Shown piece after piece: positions 1 through 8,264 of a stretch of DNA of 64,000 nucleotides. Positions within the stretch are counted from its first letter, which is position 1. Each line of letters begins with the position of its first letter. Under the pieces are notes generated by a model, which searched no databases, was not told the origin of the DNA, and saw only the letters and a program-made list of their open reading frames with translations. The translations under genes and the position numbers were made by a program. The stretch comes from VRUE01 sp963753585 (GTDB lineage: Bacteria; Actinomycetota; Thermoleophilia; Solirubrobacterales; 70-9), in contig CAVWCU010000002.1 of NCBI GenBank assembly GCA_963753585.1, positions 62,001 to 126,000 on the forward strand, written 5' to 3'.

Positions 1-91
1 CGGCGACAGGGGAACCGTCCGGATGGAGCTCGACGACGTGAAGCGGTTTCACTCCGGGGTGGTCCTCCTCACCTACCTCCCGGCGTCCTGA
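1..91 (+). CDS. 3' end of an unidentified gene (partial)
   Basis: The window opens inside a reading frame that starts at base 2 and ends with TGA at 89-91. The visible 29 residues end in a hydrophobic stretch (VVLLTYLPAS) after a charged segment. The stub is too short to assign a family. It is convergent with the RTX gene that follows on the other strand. I take it as part of the chromosomal flank, which is inference. Confidence 0.4.
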   Translation, partial: GDRGTVRMELDDVKRFHSGVVLLTYLPAS

Positions 92-107
92 CCCGGATCC
101 CTCGCAG

Positions 108-746
108 CTACTGCTTTTCGGTGTCCCTGCCGGGCCCGCCGATCAGCTTGTCGGTCCCGCCGCCGCCCTTCAGGGTGTCGCGGCCGGGCCCGCCGAGCAG
201 CTTGTCCGCCCCAGAACCGCCGAAAAGAACGTCGTTCCCACGCCCACCGTCGACCTTGTCGCCGTCCGCGCCACCGCTCAGCCTGTCGTTGAGGTTGCCG
301 CCGGTGATGGAGTCGAAGTCGATCCCACCGTCGAAGACGTTGATGTGACCCAGAGCCCCGATGAACTTGTCGCTGGAGTATTCGGTCGGGTCGCTCGCAT
401 TGGAAATGGCGTGGATCTCGATCGGCCCCTGGCCACCGCCGAGGTCGTCGGGCAGCTGTGAGAAGTCGAAGAGAGTGGATATGGACGAAGAAGCCTCGAT
501 TCGCCTCAAGTCGCGGCAGTAGGCAGGACCGTTGTCCACGGAAACGCCGCTGACGGTGATCTCGCCGTCACTCGCGCAGCGAGGAACGACTTTCCCCTCG
601 CCGCCGCTGACCGCGAGCACCCCGTTGGTGAAGGTGCCAAAGGCATCCGCCCTCGCCGGCATGAGCACCGCGGTTGCCAGCGCGAGCGTCGCGCCGATCA
701 GCGCCCAGCAGAATGATCCCCCGAATCGAAGCCGAAGCGCTGCCAT
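108..746 (-). CDS. Secreted calcium-binding RTX-repeat protein
   Basis: About 212 aa from the ATG at 746. I chose this start because it puts a classic signal peptide at the N-terminus: arginines, then a hydrophobic core, then an ARADA-like cleavage site. The longer upstream frame adds 30 non-signal residues. The C-terminal third is a run of glycine/aspartate nonapeptides (GGRGNDVLFGG, GGPGRDTLKGG, GGPGRDTEKQ), the Ca2+-binding beta-roll repeats of the hemolysin-type family. The protein ends directly after the repeats with no secretion tail. The middle region is unassigned. An extracellular or surface protein stabilised by calcium is expected. No Shine-Dalgarno (SD) sequence is obvious. The gene probably belongs to the chromosome rather than to the mobile element. 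Confidence 0.75.
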   Translation of the reverse strand: MAALRLRFGGSFCWALIGATLALATAVLMPARADAFGTFTNGVLAVSGGEGKVVPRCASDGEITVSGVSVDNGPAYCRDLRRIEASSSISTLFDFSQLPDDLGGGQGPIEIHAISNASDPTEYSSDKFIGALGHINVFDGGIDFDSITGGNLNDRLSGGADGDKVDGGRGNDVLFGGSGADKLLGGPGRDTLKGGGGTDKLIGGPGRDTEKQ

Positions 747-832
747 CGCTGCCACAAATAGGGAGTTTAGATGCAGTAAGGCAGGTTGAGTAAAACTGGC
801 TCTCAGTAACCGCGAAGAAGTCCCTGCCGTCC

Positions 833-1165
833 TCAAGAACGGGCGATCGCGGCATCAGACGTCCGCGCATCGTGGAAGGCGATGACGACGACCCGGTCCT
901 CGACATCGATGTACATGTAGACGACGATCGGCCAACCCCAAGGACCGATCAGAGCTCGGCAATCCCGCCAGACGCCGGAGAGCTGCGTGCCCGCCCGCGG
1001 GAACTCCTCCAGTGTCAGCAGCGAGCGCGAGATGCGTTCTCGCGTGTCGGCCGGAAGTTGGCGGGTGTCGATCGGCCCGCGGAGCTCATCGCGCGGCTGT
1101 CTCCTCTGCAAGCCCCACGAGCTGACTGCAAATGCGAAGGCAGGGCGCCGCGAAGAGCGCTGCAC
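833..1165 (-). CDS. RelE/ParE-like toxin-fold protein, N-terminus uncertain
   Basis: The C-terminal ~65 residues look like a RelE/ParE-type fold: a helix with LLTLEEFPRAG, a strand with WRDCRALIG, then IVVYMYIDVEDRVVVIAFHD and a closing DAR motif. This family usually acts as an mRNA interferase or gyrase poison paired with a small antitoxin. The first ~30 residues of the open frame do not resemble the family and are rich in R/S, so the real start may be internal or the gene may be 5'-degraded. I see no antitoxin gene next to it. It may be an orphan or a remnant. The family call is moderate and activity is doubtful. Confidence 0.5.
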   Translation of the reverse strand: MQRSSRRPAFAFAVSSWGLQRRQPRDELRGPIDTRQLPADTRERISRSLLTLEEFPRAGTQLSGVWRDCRALIGPWGWPIVVYMYIDVEDRVVVIAFHDARTSDAAIARS

Positions 1166-1248
1166 TTGGACCAGACACGAGCAGTTGGCTTGGCAGCATT
1201 AGCCGCGCAGTTGAGCCGCTTGCAAGTATCGCTTCGATGGGATCGGTG

Positions 1249-1650
1249 CTAGTCAGCCCACCAGTCGCGCTGGCCATCGACGTCTTCGCGCGGAGCCTCG
1301 CCGAGATTGGGCGCGCCGATGACGAGGATCTCAAGGCCCTCCGGCCCGGCCTCGTAGCCTCGCCACGTACCGGGCGGGACGCGCACCGCGTCCCATTCCT
1401 TGAGCTCGACGATCTCGTCGTCGACCTTCATCCGGCCGCTCCCGCGTAGGACCACGTACACCTCCTCCTGCTTCTTGTGCGTGTGGCCGTACGGAAAGCG
1501 ATAGCCGGGCGGGACGCGCTGGTAGCTCAGGCCGGATTTCTCGAGCTCGAGCGCCTCGGTCGCCATGCGGAACTCCAGGTCCGGCGCGCCGTCGAACTTG
1601 GACCCGAGGTCCTCCAGGTCCTCCTTGAGGTTCCTGAGAGTGAACGGCAC
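1249..1650 (-). CDS. Cupin-domain protein
   Basis: 133 aa from a GTG start at 1650. The cupin beta-barrel signature is clear: motif 1 around residues 48-66 (PYGHTHKKQEEVYVVLRG) supplies His/His/Glu metal ligands, and motif 2 around 86-100 (WDAVRVPPGTWRGYEAGP) has the usual PPGT turn. In motif 2 the typical metal-binding histidine appears to be replaced by tryptophan (PPGTWR), so metal binding may be altered. Single-domain cupins of this size include isomerases, dioxygenases and sugar-binding proteins, and the substrate cannot be inferred. The gene sits just outside the tRNA-derived repeat at 1759 and is likely the last chromosomal gene before the mobile DNA. Confidence 0.75.
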   Translation of the reverse strand: MPFTLRNLKEDLEDLGSKFDGAPDLEFRMATEALELEKSGLSYQRVPPGYRFPYGHTHKKQEEVYVVLRGSGRMKVDDEIVELKEWDAVRVPPGTWRGYEAGPEGLEILVIGAPNLGEAPREDVDGQRDWWAD

Positions 1651-1758
1651 GGCGTAATCTTATGGTGCCCCTGGTTTCTCGCGAGCGAACGTAGGTAGAC
1701 CGGGAGCGGGCTGGACTCGACCTTTCCGAACCTCACCTTGCCCCAGGGCCTTTTTCGC

Positions 1759-1856
1759 CGTTTTTGAGGTTCCCCAAAAACGCGAAAACCGCTTGATAAG
1801 CGAGTTTCCGTCCTATAGCGGGGGAAGATTCGAACCTGCGACCTTCGGGTTATGAG
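1759..1856 (-). repeat. tRNA-derived direct repeat, copy 1 (att-like, degenerate)
   Basis: Read on the minus strand, this segment holds the 3' half of a tRNA with anticodon CAT (anticodon loop, T-arm with GGTTCGAATC, acceptor end), followed by a terminator-like hairpin and T-run. The same arrangement recurs at 8012-8111. Copy 1 is degenerate: one base is missing in the acceptor/T-arm junction and the hairpin stem has mismatches. No matching 5' tRNA half is present. Weaker similarity continues outward: both copies are preceded by GAACGTAGGT and TTGCCCCAGGG. This is the expected look of an attachment site made by integration into a tRNA 3' end. Confidence 0.75.
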
Positions 1857-2102
1857 TCTGATCTGTTGGATCGGCTGGACTACGTGGAGCTAGGTTTCAA
1901 GCGGATTTCGCGAGACCGAGATCGGCTGAGATCCGTGGGGCACCTTGCCCCATTTCTTGCCCCAGCGGAATCAGCAGCGGATACTGCGCCTCCTGAATCC
2001 ACGTCTTCCCCATCCAAGCGAAAGCGCTTGCACATCCCCGAGATTGCTGCTCGATCTGGCGCGTGATCGAAACGCAAGCGCTCCGCGTAACGGCCACGAC
2101 AC

Positions 2103-2543
2103 TCAACGGCTCACGGTTTGCCGCTCATGTACCACGGTCGCCACACGGTCGACGGCCCTCTCCACGCTCTCATGTTCCCAAATTCGCACGGACAGCCAGC
2201 CGAGCTTCCGCAGCCGCTGATCGGTGTCTCTGTCTCGAGCCACATTGGCCTCCAACTTCACCCGCCACCAATCTGCATTGTTTTTGGGATAGGTGGCGTG
2301 CTCCGGGCAGCAGTGCCAAAAGCAGCCATCGACGAAGACTGCGACGCGGGCCGAGCGAAAGACGATGTCGGCCGTCCGACGCAGCCCGGGGATGATCCGT
2401 GCCTGGACACGAAAGCGCATGCCGCGACGGTGCAGCTCGCTTCGAAGCGCTTTCTCCAATGCCGTATCTCTCTGCCCGACCTGCGAAAGGCGATGCGAGG
2501 TTGCAGGATCCTTGGGCCGCGGCGTCTCACGGTTCCGGGTCAT
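2103..2543 (-). CDS. vsr: Very short patch repair (Vsr) endonuclease
   Basis: 146 aa. Vsr nicks DNA 5' of the T in T:G mismatches that arise by deamination of 5-methylcytosine. Family features are visible: the MTRNRE..R.KDP..SH.M-like N-terminus, the catalytic aspartate in RRTADIVF, the zinc/active-site block VAVFVDGCFWHCCPEH, then KNNADWW, RD.DTDQRL..LGW and RIWEHE. The ATG overlaps the TGA of the nuclease gene at 2540-2543 (ATGA), so translation is coupled. It is the last gene of the five-gene m5C restriction-modification operon, where it would repair mutations caused by the two methyltransferases upstream. Confidence 0.92.
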   Translation of the reverse strand: MTRNRETPRPKDPATSHRLSQVGQRDTALEKALRSELHRRGMRFRVQARIIPGLRRTADIVFRSARVAVFVDGCFWHCCPEHATYPKNNADWWRVKLEANVARDRDTDQRLRKLGWLSVRIWEHESVERAVDRVATVVHERQTVSR

Positions 2544-3745
2544 GCAACTCCGATCACAGGCATCAAATCACCCAGATCCTCAGCGCAGAAGATTCCGAGC
2601 TCGGCGGTATCGGTGGATATGAGGTTGGAGATGCCAACCACGTCGGACGGACCCACGACGACCGAGACCACGGTGTCGAAGATCTCGCGGGCCTCGAGCG
2701 CATAAGCCGCAGCCTGATGGAATCCGTCTCTCGCAACCCGCGAGGGCTCGGCAGAGTACTTGCACTCGATCAAGAGGCCCCGCTCGGAAGCATGGCAAAG
2801 CAGAAGGTCGGCACCCAAGGTGCCTCCGGCGCCGGCAACCTCGGTGCTGACTCTGCGGTAGGGGGATTCGATACCGCGCTCGCCCCAAACGCCTGCTGCC
2901 TCGAACCACAGGTCCCAAATTTCCCCGGTCGGCATCGTCACCCTATAGGCGGGACCATGGCTGGCTGCTCCGGATACCGGTCGGATCGGCGTCGTCTCGG
3001 CCCCGCAACCACGTAGCGCGACGAGCAGCTCACCGAGGGCACCAAGCTGGAAGAGGCGCCCGGTGAGTTGATCATCGGGAACGACCAACGCGTCGATGAG
3101 CTCGAGGAGCCCAGCGCTGCAATTCCAGAGGAGAGCATCAGTGACGGGGCTGAGCACATTCCATGGTCGCCCCTCGCCCGAGACCGCGTTGAGATCCTGG
3201 AAGGACGGCGCGATGGCATGAGCCCGGCTGACAGGCTCGATCTCGAGAAGTCCCAACGCGCATTGGACTTGTGGCGCAACCTCTGCCAGCAGGCCCGGAA
3301 CCACAAGTTCGGCGTCTCGAACCACTGGCGTCAAGGCCTGCAGGGTCCAGCGCAACGTTGACACCAGCAGGGTGTCTGCGATCCGGTGGCGCCTCTTGCC
3401 GTGAAAAGCGGCGGGGGGCCAACCCTTTTTGGCGGTCTCGCGCCAGGAGGTCCCCGAGTTAGGGGCGAGCGCTATCTCTCGGGGACGCAGCGATTCAGCT
3501 GGCAATGCGTCGAGCCAGGCATCGGCGCGGATGGGCCAGGCCGCGAGGTGAGACTCGAGTCGTTGGGCGAGAACACGATGCACCCTCCGCTCGATGTCTC
3601 GAGCGGTCCATTCACGCTCTGGCTCGTCGACCGCTGCGAGCGCGGCAAACAGCTCGCCCGCGCTCGACCAGCTTCTGGTCGTCTCGACTAGCCCGGCAAG
3701 AGGGATCTTCGGGGTGAGTTGCTCGATGCCCGCCGGGAGCGGCAT
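2540..3745 (-). CDS. PD-(D/E)XK restriction subunit, McrC/LlaJI.R2-like
   Basis: 401 aa. The C-terminal third carries a PD-(D/E)XK nuclease core: GADLLLCHASERGLLIECK gives the D...ExK catalytic set at about residues 310-330, followed by a helix with QAAAYALEAREIF. The N-terminal ~250 residues are helical and have no motif I recognise. The gene starts 3 nt after the stop of the McrB-like ATPase and overlaps vsr. In LlaJI-type systems the R2 protein is the nuclease that works with a McrB-like NTPase (R1). Gene order and motifs match that scheme. Assignment to the exact family is inference. Confidence 0.75.
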   Translation of the reverse strand: MPLPAGIEQLTPKIPLAGLVETTRSWSSAGELFAALAAVDEPEREWTARDIERRVHRVLAQRLESHLAAWPIRADAWLDALPAESLRPREIALAPNSGTSWRETAKKGWPPAAFHGKRRHRIADTLLVSTLRWTLQALTPVVRDAELVVPGLLAEVAPQVQCALGLLEIEPVSRAHAIAPSFQDLNAVSGEGRPWNVLSPVTDALLWNCSAGLLELIDALVVPDDQLTGRLFQLGALGELLVALRGCGAETTPIRPVSGAASHGPAYRVTMPTGEIWDLWFEAAGVWGERGIESPYRRVSTEVAGAGGTLGADLLLCHASERGLLIECKYSAEPSRVARDGFHQAAAYALEAREIFDTVVSVVVGPSDVVGISNLISTDTAELGIFCAEDLGDLMPVIGVA

Positions 3746-3748
3746 CGA

Positions 3749-5221
3749 CTATCCCAACGCTTCGAGCTTGTCCACGATCCAGTTCCACTGCTGCGCGGTG
3801 AAGACGCCCTCGGTGTTCACGATCTGGTCCCCGAGAGCATCGAGGTCCTCTGGGCGCAGCTTGGAAAGCGTCGTTCCAAGCGTCAGCAGATATCCCTCCG
3901 CGAGTAGATCGGAGAGCAAGTCATCACTTGACTCATTGCCGATCAGCCCTTGCTCAACATAATGCGGAATGTGCATGAAAAGAGCCGGGCCGACTCTTCC
4001 AGTGGACAGTGAATGATGAGCCGTGTAAAGGCCGACCATTCCTTTGTGGACGATGTCGGGCAGATCCTCGGTCAAGGCCTTGATCGACTCTGCGAACGCA
4101 TCCGGCGCGGGGGCCGGTATGGGAACCCGGGCGAAGCGTCTGCCCAGGGCCTGCCCCCAGCGAAACACCCTCTGGGCATCGACTGCGTTGTAGGTGCCCA
4201 GCAGCCGCCACTGATCTCCCGCGAGGTACTGGACTGGCTCCCCGGTCGGCTCTGAGGCATCCAGACCCTCCATGTTTTCGACGCTAGAGGTTCCGCCCTC
4301 TGCCCAGCCAAGAACGACGCGATCAGCCCCGACGTGGGTAGACACCGGCCCCAGGTCGACGTCCACATCGGCCGAAAGCCAGGTCAGGAGGCCTCCGAAG
4401 ATGCGGTCGAGGTCGGCTCGATTGGCCTCGTCCAGAATCAGCCAGCGGTCCTGCGCAATCGCATCAAGAACCAGTCCGGGACGAAAACGGAGTTCACCTT
4501 TCTCCGAGAGCGTCTGCCCGCCGATCAGATCCATCGTCGTCCAGCTCTCCTCCGGCGTGGCAAGCAACGGCTCGCCGACCTCCGAGAAGCCGAAGGCCGT
4601 CGGGTCTTCGCCAATTTTTCCTATCACCTCTCGCAGCAACGTCGTCTTCCCCGTGCCGGGTGGCCCGACAAGGATCACGGCCTGTGATGAGCGGATGGCG
4701 AGGACGACCATGCGCATGATCCGCTCGTCGATCGCCAGTGGAACAACGGCGGTCGAAATCAACGTCGGCCCCGAAGTGCCGGCCTGATGCTCAGGACGTT
4801 CGATGTGCACGGCCGTCAGCTCGGGGAACATCTCCTCGAGGGATTCGGTGACCTCGTCCTCCCGAAAGATCTGCAGTTCTTCTGGGACGAGTCCGTTGAG
4901 CAACAAGAAGGCTCGCGCCTGGGGATACTGACTCGAGTCAAGGTGTTTCCTGATGTGCGGGAGGAGCTTCTCGTCCACTGCAGTAATCACTGCGTAACGT
5001 GGATCGAGGCCTGCGAGCTCGTTGTGCAGACGGTTCCAGACCTGGTTCTCGGCAGTGACGTTCTTGCCCTCCGCAGTTCGCGGTTCAGGAATCAGCTCCT
5101 CTCCATACCGGTCGAAAAACCAGTCCTTCAGAGGCCGCCACTTGGCCGAGTTTGCGGAATGGGCCCCGATGCCCTTATTGACGGCATCAAGGAGTGCTTG
5201 GCGGTCGTCCTCGGCACTCAT
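3749..5221 (-). CDS. McrB-like AAA+ NTPase, restriction subunit (LlaJI.R1-like)
   Basis: 490 aa. A central AAA+ module begins near residue 180 with Walker A VGPPGTGKTTLLREV. Walker B is WLILDEANRADLD, the form seen in McrB/MoxR-type ATPases, and a sensor region LLGTYNAVDAQ and an arginine-finger segment LGRRFARVPI follow. The N-terminal ~170 residues would hold the DNA-recognition domain. In this family the motor translocates DNA and activates the partner nuclease. The ATG overlaps the stop of the upstream methyltransferase at 5218-5221, and the nuclease gene follows after 3 nt, so the two restriction subunits are made together. Nucleotide specificity (GTP as in McrB, or ATP) cannot be told. 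Confidence 0.82.
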   Translation of the reverse strand: MSAEDDRQALLDAVNKGIGAHSANSAKWRPLKDWFFDRYGEELIPEPRTAEGKNVTAENQVWNRLHNELAGLDPRYAVITAVDEKLLPHIRKHLDSSQYPQARAFLLLNGLVPEELQIFREDEVTESLEEMFPELTAVHIERPEHQAGTSGPTLISTAVVPLAIDERIMRMVVLAIRSSQAVILVGPPGTGKTTLLREVIGKIGEDPTAFGFSEVGEPLLATPEESWTTMDLIGGQTLSEKGELRFRPGLVLDAIAQDRWLILDEANRADLDRIFGGLLTWLSADVDVDLGPVSTHVGADRVVLGWAEGGTSSVENMEGLDASEPTGEPVQYLAGDQWRLLGTYNAVDAQRVFRWGQALGRRFARVPIPAPAPDAFAESIKALTEDLPDIVHKGMVGLYTAHHSLSTGRVGPALFMHIPHYVEQGLIGNESSDDLLSDLLAEGYLLTLGTTLSKLRPEDLDALGDQIVNTEGVFTAQQWNWIVDKLEALG

Positions 5222-6381
5222 GCCACAGCTTTTACCATCAATGGGTCGGCACCCTGCTCCAAGGCATGGTCTTCGACTTGGCCGATGAACCCGGCCGGGA
5301 ACCGAAGGCTCCCACGCGCCGCCCTGCGAAGAAAGCCCGTAGCCGCTCGGGCGCTGAGAGGCTTGGGCTCAAAGCGGAGGAACGCTTCGAGTGGTTCGGA
5401 TGCACATGACTGAGGCCACGTCCCCACGGTCGAAACTCGGATCTCGCCAGCGCCGTCTGACCAAGCCGCCGCGGGCCAGCGACTGCCTTCCGCAAGAGAA
5501 AGGTCGCTCGAATGGTCGTATGAGCCGGGGTCCCTGATACGCCGGGCCAGCCATCGGGACATTGCAACGGAAACGGCATTCCCAACGAGCTGCCATCGAA
5601 ATCCCTGTTTCACGACCTCCTCGGCCGGAGCCGTCCAGTCGGGCTCGAATCCTTGAAGGCGTTCTGCATCGCGGAGGTCGGGGGTGACCAGCGTTCCGTC
5701 CACTAGGCGAATCGCGGGCGGCGACGCGACCCCCACTGAAGATCCCCCCTTGATCGGAGGAACGCCATCAACCGCCCACCCGAGGGCGCGCATGCCCTCC
5801 GTCCAGTAGAAGCCACAGGCCACCCTTCGATGATCCCCCGGCAATCCTGGCGCCTCGTCTTCAGAGAGCAATGCCGATTTGGGGTCCCCGGTGGTACTGG
5901 CCAAGAGCACCCAGCGGCGTCGACGTTGTGGCAGACCGAAGCAGTGTGCATCGACGACTCGATAGGCCCATTTGTAGTCCAGTTCTTCGAGCGCAGACGT
6001 GATTAGCCGCAGGGCCGAGCCTCGGGAGAGCTGTCGGATGAATGGCACGTTCTCCAGTACGAGCCACGGAACACGACGACGCTCCAGCAGCCTGAAGACC
6101 TCCCCAACGAGACGAGACCTCGTACCCTCGATACCCTGCTTTCGCCCGACTGAGGACAGATCCTGGCAGGGGAACCCTGCGCAGACGATCTCGACTCGAC
6201 CGACATCATCGAGGTCGCGGATGTCGTTATGAATTGCTGCGTTCGGGAAGCGCGCCCCAAGTACCGCTTGCGCAGCGGGTGAACTGTCGACGAGGAGCGA
6301 CGTCGTGATTCCCTCGAGCTCGAACCCAACGTCGAACCCTCCGATCCCAGCGAAAAGACTCGCCATCCGCTGATGCTTCAT
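5218..6381 (-). CDS. DNA (cytosine-5) methyltransferase, second of two
   Basis: About 387 aa from the ATG at 6381. This ATG overlaps the upstream TGA (ATGA) and places motif I (SLFAGIGGFDVGFE) near the N-terminus; a longer frame adds 30 unlikely residues. Conserved m5C blocks follow in order: FPCQDLSSVG with the catalytic PCQ cysteine, ENVPFIRQ (ENV), and FGLPQRRRRWVLLAS. The target-recognition region comes next, then QLVGNAVSV near the end. The C-terminal ~100 residues extend beyond the catalytic core and contain no motif I know. Paired m5C enzymes are typical where an asymmetric site needs a separate enzyme for each strand. Confidence 0.9.
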   Translation of the reverse strand: MKHQRMASLFAGIGGFDVGFELEGITTSLLVDSSPAAQAVLGARFPNAAIHNDIRDLDDVGRVEIVCAGFPCQDLSSVGRKQGIEGTRSRLVGEVFRLLERRRVPWLVLENVPFIRQLSRGSALRLITSALEELDYKWAYRVVDAHCFGLPQRRRRWVLLASTTGDPKSALLSEDEAPGLPGDHRRVACGFYWTEGMRALGWAVDGVPPIKGGSSVGVASPPAIRLVDGTLVTPDLRDAERLQGFEPDWTAPAEEVVKQGFRWQLVGNAVSVAMSRWLARRIRDPGSYDHSSDLSLAEGSRWPAAAWSDGAGEIRVSTVGTWPQSCASEPLEAFLRFEPKPLSARAATGFLRRAARGSLRFPAGFIGQVEDHALEQGADPLMVKAVA

Positions 6382-7736
6382 CGGAGAAGCTCCATCGTGG
6401 CCGCAAAACCGAGGCGGGGTGGAACGGTGTTGCCGATCATGCGAGAGAGCTCCACCCTCTTCGTCAGGCAATCCAGCGAGAACCAGTCGGGCAGCCCTTG
6501 GATCCGTGCTGCCTCATGGGCGGTGATGGTCCGTCTCTTCGCTGGATGAACGTTTCGGCCCATACACATCGAGTAGAAACCGGTAGTCAGCGTTTGTGCC
6601 GGCTCGTCCCAGCGAAGGCGACCGTAGATCGATACATAGCTGTGACCTCCCTTTGCGTGACAGGGAGGACGGAACTCATCCGGCAACTCGTAGAGGTCGT
6701 GCTCGAAGAGCACATCCATCCGCTCCAGGGTCTGCGGCGCGGATCGAGCAGGCTGATCGATGAGACGTTCGCTCTCCCTGCCTTGAAGATCCTCGAACGC
6801 CCAGCGAACCGTCCTGACAGCATCCGCAGCGTGCTCTCGAACCATCCGGTCGATGCTCGGAGGATGTTGCGAGGAGGCAAGGAGGAGGAGGCGCCGACGT
6901 CGCTGCGGGACCCCGAGGACGGATGCGTCAACGACTCCAACGTCCACCCAATAGCCGAGATCCTCCAGATGCTCGACAGCCCGGTCGACGACTTGGTGGC
7001 TGTCGCTCGCCGCGCCAGGGACGTTCTCGATGATCAGTGCTTGCGGCTCGAGGAGCTCCGCCGCGCGAACCGCAGTCAGATAAAACCGATTCCGCGAGTC
7101 TCGGTGACGCGTACGGTTGTTCGCCGCTGAGTGCCCTTGACAAGGCGGCCCGGCGACGAGCAAGCCACAAGGAGTGTCGGCGACGAAACTCCTCTCCTTG
7201 CGCGTGGGCCGCGCCCCGAGATCTCCATCGACCACTTCAGCCAGGTCCCTCGAGAGCGCCAGCGACCCCGCGAAGTTGTCGGAGTAGACGCGAAGTGCCT
7301 GCTCATCCAAATCAAACGCCGTGAAGTCCGCCGCCTCACCAAGAGCCGTGGTCGCTTCGCGAACCCCAAGAGAGAGGCCGCCGCATCCCGCGAAGAGGTC
7401 GACCACCGGGATCCGGTGTCGACGCCTGGGGGTTGGCGGCGGCTCGGTGGCTCGCAACAGATGATGCTCCGCGTCAGCGCTTGACACCACCGCATCCTCG
7501 GCCCCTGCCCGGCTCGCGAGAGGCGATACAACCGCAACCCCGTTGCGTCGCAAGGCCCGGCGCATGAGCCAGCCACCTTCTACGAAAAACTCGTCGCTAC
7601 CCACGACGCGTGAGGGGCTGTCTCCCGGCGTCTGGAAGCGATCCTCAAAGATTTGAGGCGGACCGATTTCCGTGGTCGCAACGGGCGCCATCGTCGATGC
7701 CATCAGCGACGGGACGCTATGCGGCGCATCGGACAT
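6378..7736 (-). CDS. DNA (cytosine-5) methyltransferase, first of two
   Basis: About 452 aa from the ATG at 7736. The frame stays open to 7997, and ATGs at 7703 and 7691 are also possible; none has a good SD, so the start is uncertain. Motif I is VVDLFAGCGGLSLGV, the catalytic motif is VAGPPCQGHSA, then IIENVPG, VLGVPQRRRRLLLLAS, RWDEPAQTLTTGF and IGNTVPP. All ten-motif landmarks are in normal order. About 110 residues precede motif I and could include a regulatory segment. This is the promoter-proximal gene of the operon, so methylation would be established before the nuclease is made. Confidence 0.9.
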   Translation of the reverse strand: MSDAPHSVPSLMASTMAPVATTEIGPPQIFEDRFQTPGDSPSRVVGSDEFFVEGGWLMRRALRRNGVAVVSPLASRAGAEDAVVSSADAEHHLLRATEPPPTPRRRHRIPVVDLFAGCGGLSLGVREATTALGEAADFTAFDLDEQALRVYSDNFAGSLALSRDLAEVVDGDLGARPTRKERSFVADTPCGLLVAGPPCQGHSAANNRTRHRDSRNRFYLTAVRAAELLEPQALIIENVPGAASDSHQVVDRAVEHLEDLGYWVDVGVVDASVLGVPQRRRRLLLLASSQHPPSIDRMVREHAADAVRTVRWAFEDLQGRESERLIDQPARSAPQTLERMDVLFEHDLYELPDEFRPPCHAKGGHSYVSIYGRLRWDEPAQTLTTGFYSMCMGRNVHPAKRRTITAHEAARIQGLPDWFSLDCLTKRVELSRMIGNTVPPRLGFAATMELLR

Positions 7737-8011
7737 TCGGGAGTCCCATAGACGTCCCATGCAGCGGCCGACGTGCGGCCGCGCAGCACCGACCCCCATA
7801 GTCGTGGTCGAGCTCAATTGCGGCTTCCGCGCCATCACCACCGCCCCAGGTCTTCTTCGATGGGCTCGACCAGCTCCGACTTTTTGCCCACTGGGCGCGA
7901 TCCATTGTCGGCGGCGAACGTAGGTGGTCCGACAAGCCCTGCGCAAGGGCTGGAAAGATCTCTCCCAAGCTTCATCTTGCCCCAGGGCTTGCCCCACGGC
8001 GATTTTTCAGC

Positions 8012-8111
8012 GTTTTTGAGGTCTCCCAAAAACGCGAAAACCCGCTTGATAAGCGGGTTTCCGTCCTATAGCGGGGGCAGGATTCGAACCTGCGACCTTC
8101 GGGTTATGAGT
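8012..8111 (-). repeat. tRNA-derived direct repeat, copy 2 (att-like, well preserved)
   Basis: The minus strand reads CTCATAACCCGAAGG, then the T-arm and the acceptor CCCCCGC. This is the 3' half of a tRNA with anticodon CAT, starting exactly at the anticodon loop. A strong hairpin and T-run follow. The sequence that should be the 5' anticodon stem (expected TCGGG) is CAGAGAA instead, so this is not a functional tRNA. It duplicates the segment at 1759-1856 and bounds the restriction-modification island. The stretch 7737-8011, between the methyltransferase start and this repeat, holds no convincing gene, though diverged repeat similarity starts near 7915. Confidence 0.8.
8021..8062 (-). terminator. 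Intrinsic terminator of the tRNA-derived segment
   Basis: A hairpin with 9-bp arms (AACCCGCTT / AAGCGGGTT, loop GAT) lies at 8040-8060. On the minus strand it is followed by a short spacer and TTTTT. It sits just 3' of the tRNA remnant and was evidently carried along with it. The equivalent hairpin in copy 1 (about 1785-1805) has mismatches. Confidence 0.65.
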
Positions 8112-8192
8112 TCTCTGGAGCTGGTTGACCAGGCTGGTTTTTGGCTTGTTCAAGCGGTTCGAGTTGGTCCGAGTTGGACCTAGTTTCGCTCA

Positions 8193-8214
8193 ACTTAGTA
8201 CCCACTTAGTACCC
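8193..8214. repeat. Two tandem 11-bp repeats (ACTTAGTACCC)
   Basis: ACTTAGTACCC occurs twice head-to-tail with no gap. It lies about 80 bp inside the tRNA-derived att copy 2. Just upstream, CGAGTTGG also occurs twice about 10 bp apart (8159-8176). Short direct repeats next to a tRNA att core are typical of integrase or excisionase arm-binding sites. That role is inference. Confidence 0.5.
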
Positions 8215-8264
8215 GCCGAGACCCCCCGACGTGCACGATCGCACCAATCCGATCCGCGCTACTG

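Noticed and set aside
8060..8150. Apparent tRNA-Met/Ile2 gene on the minus strand
   Set aside because: Only the 3' half from the anticodon loop is present; the 5' sequence cannot pair with the anticodon stem or acceptor, so it is an att-like remnant.
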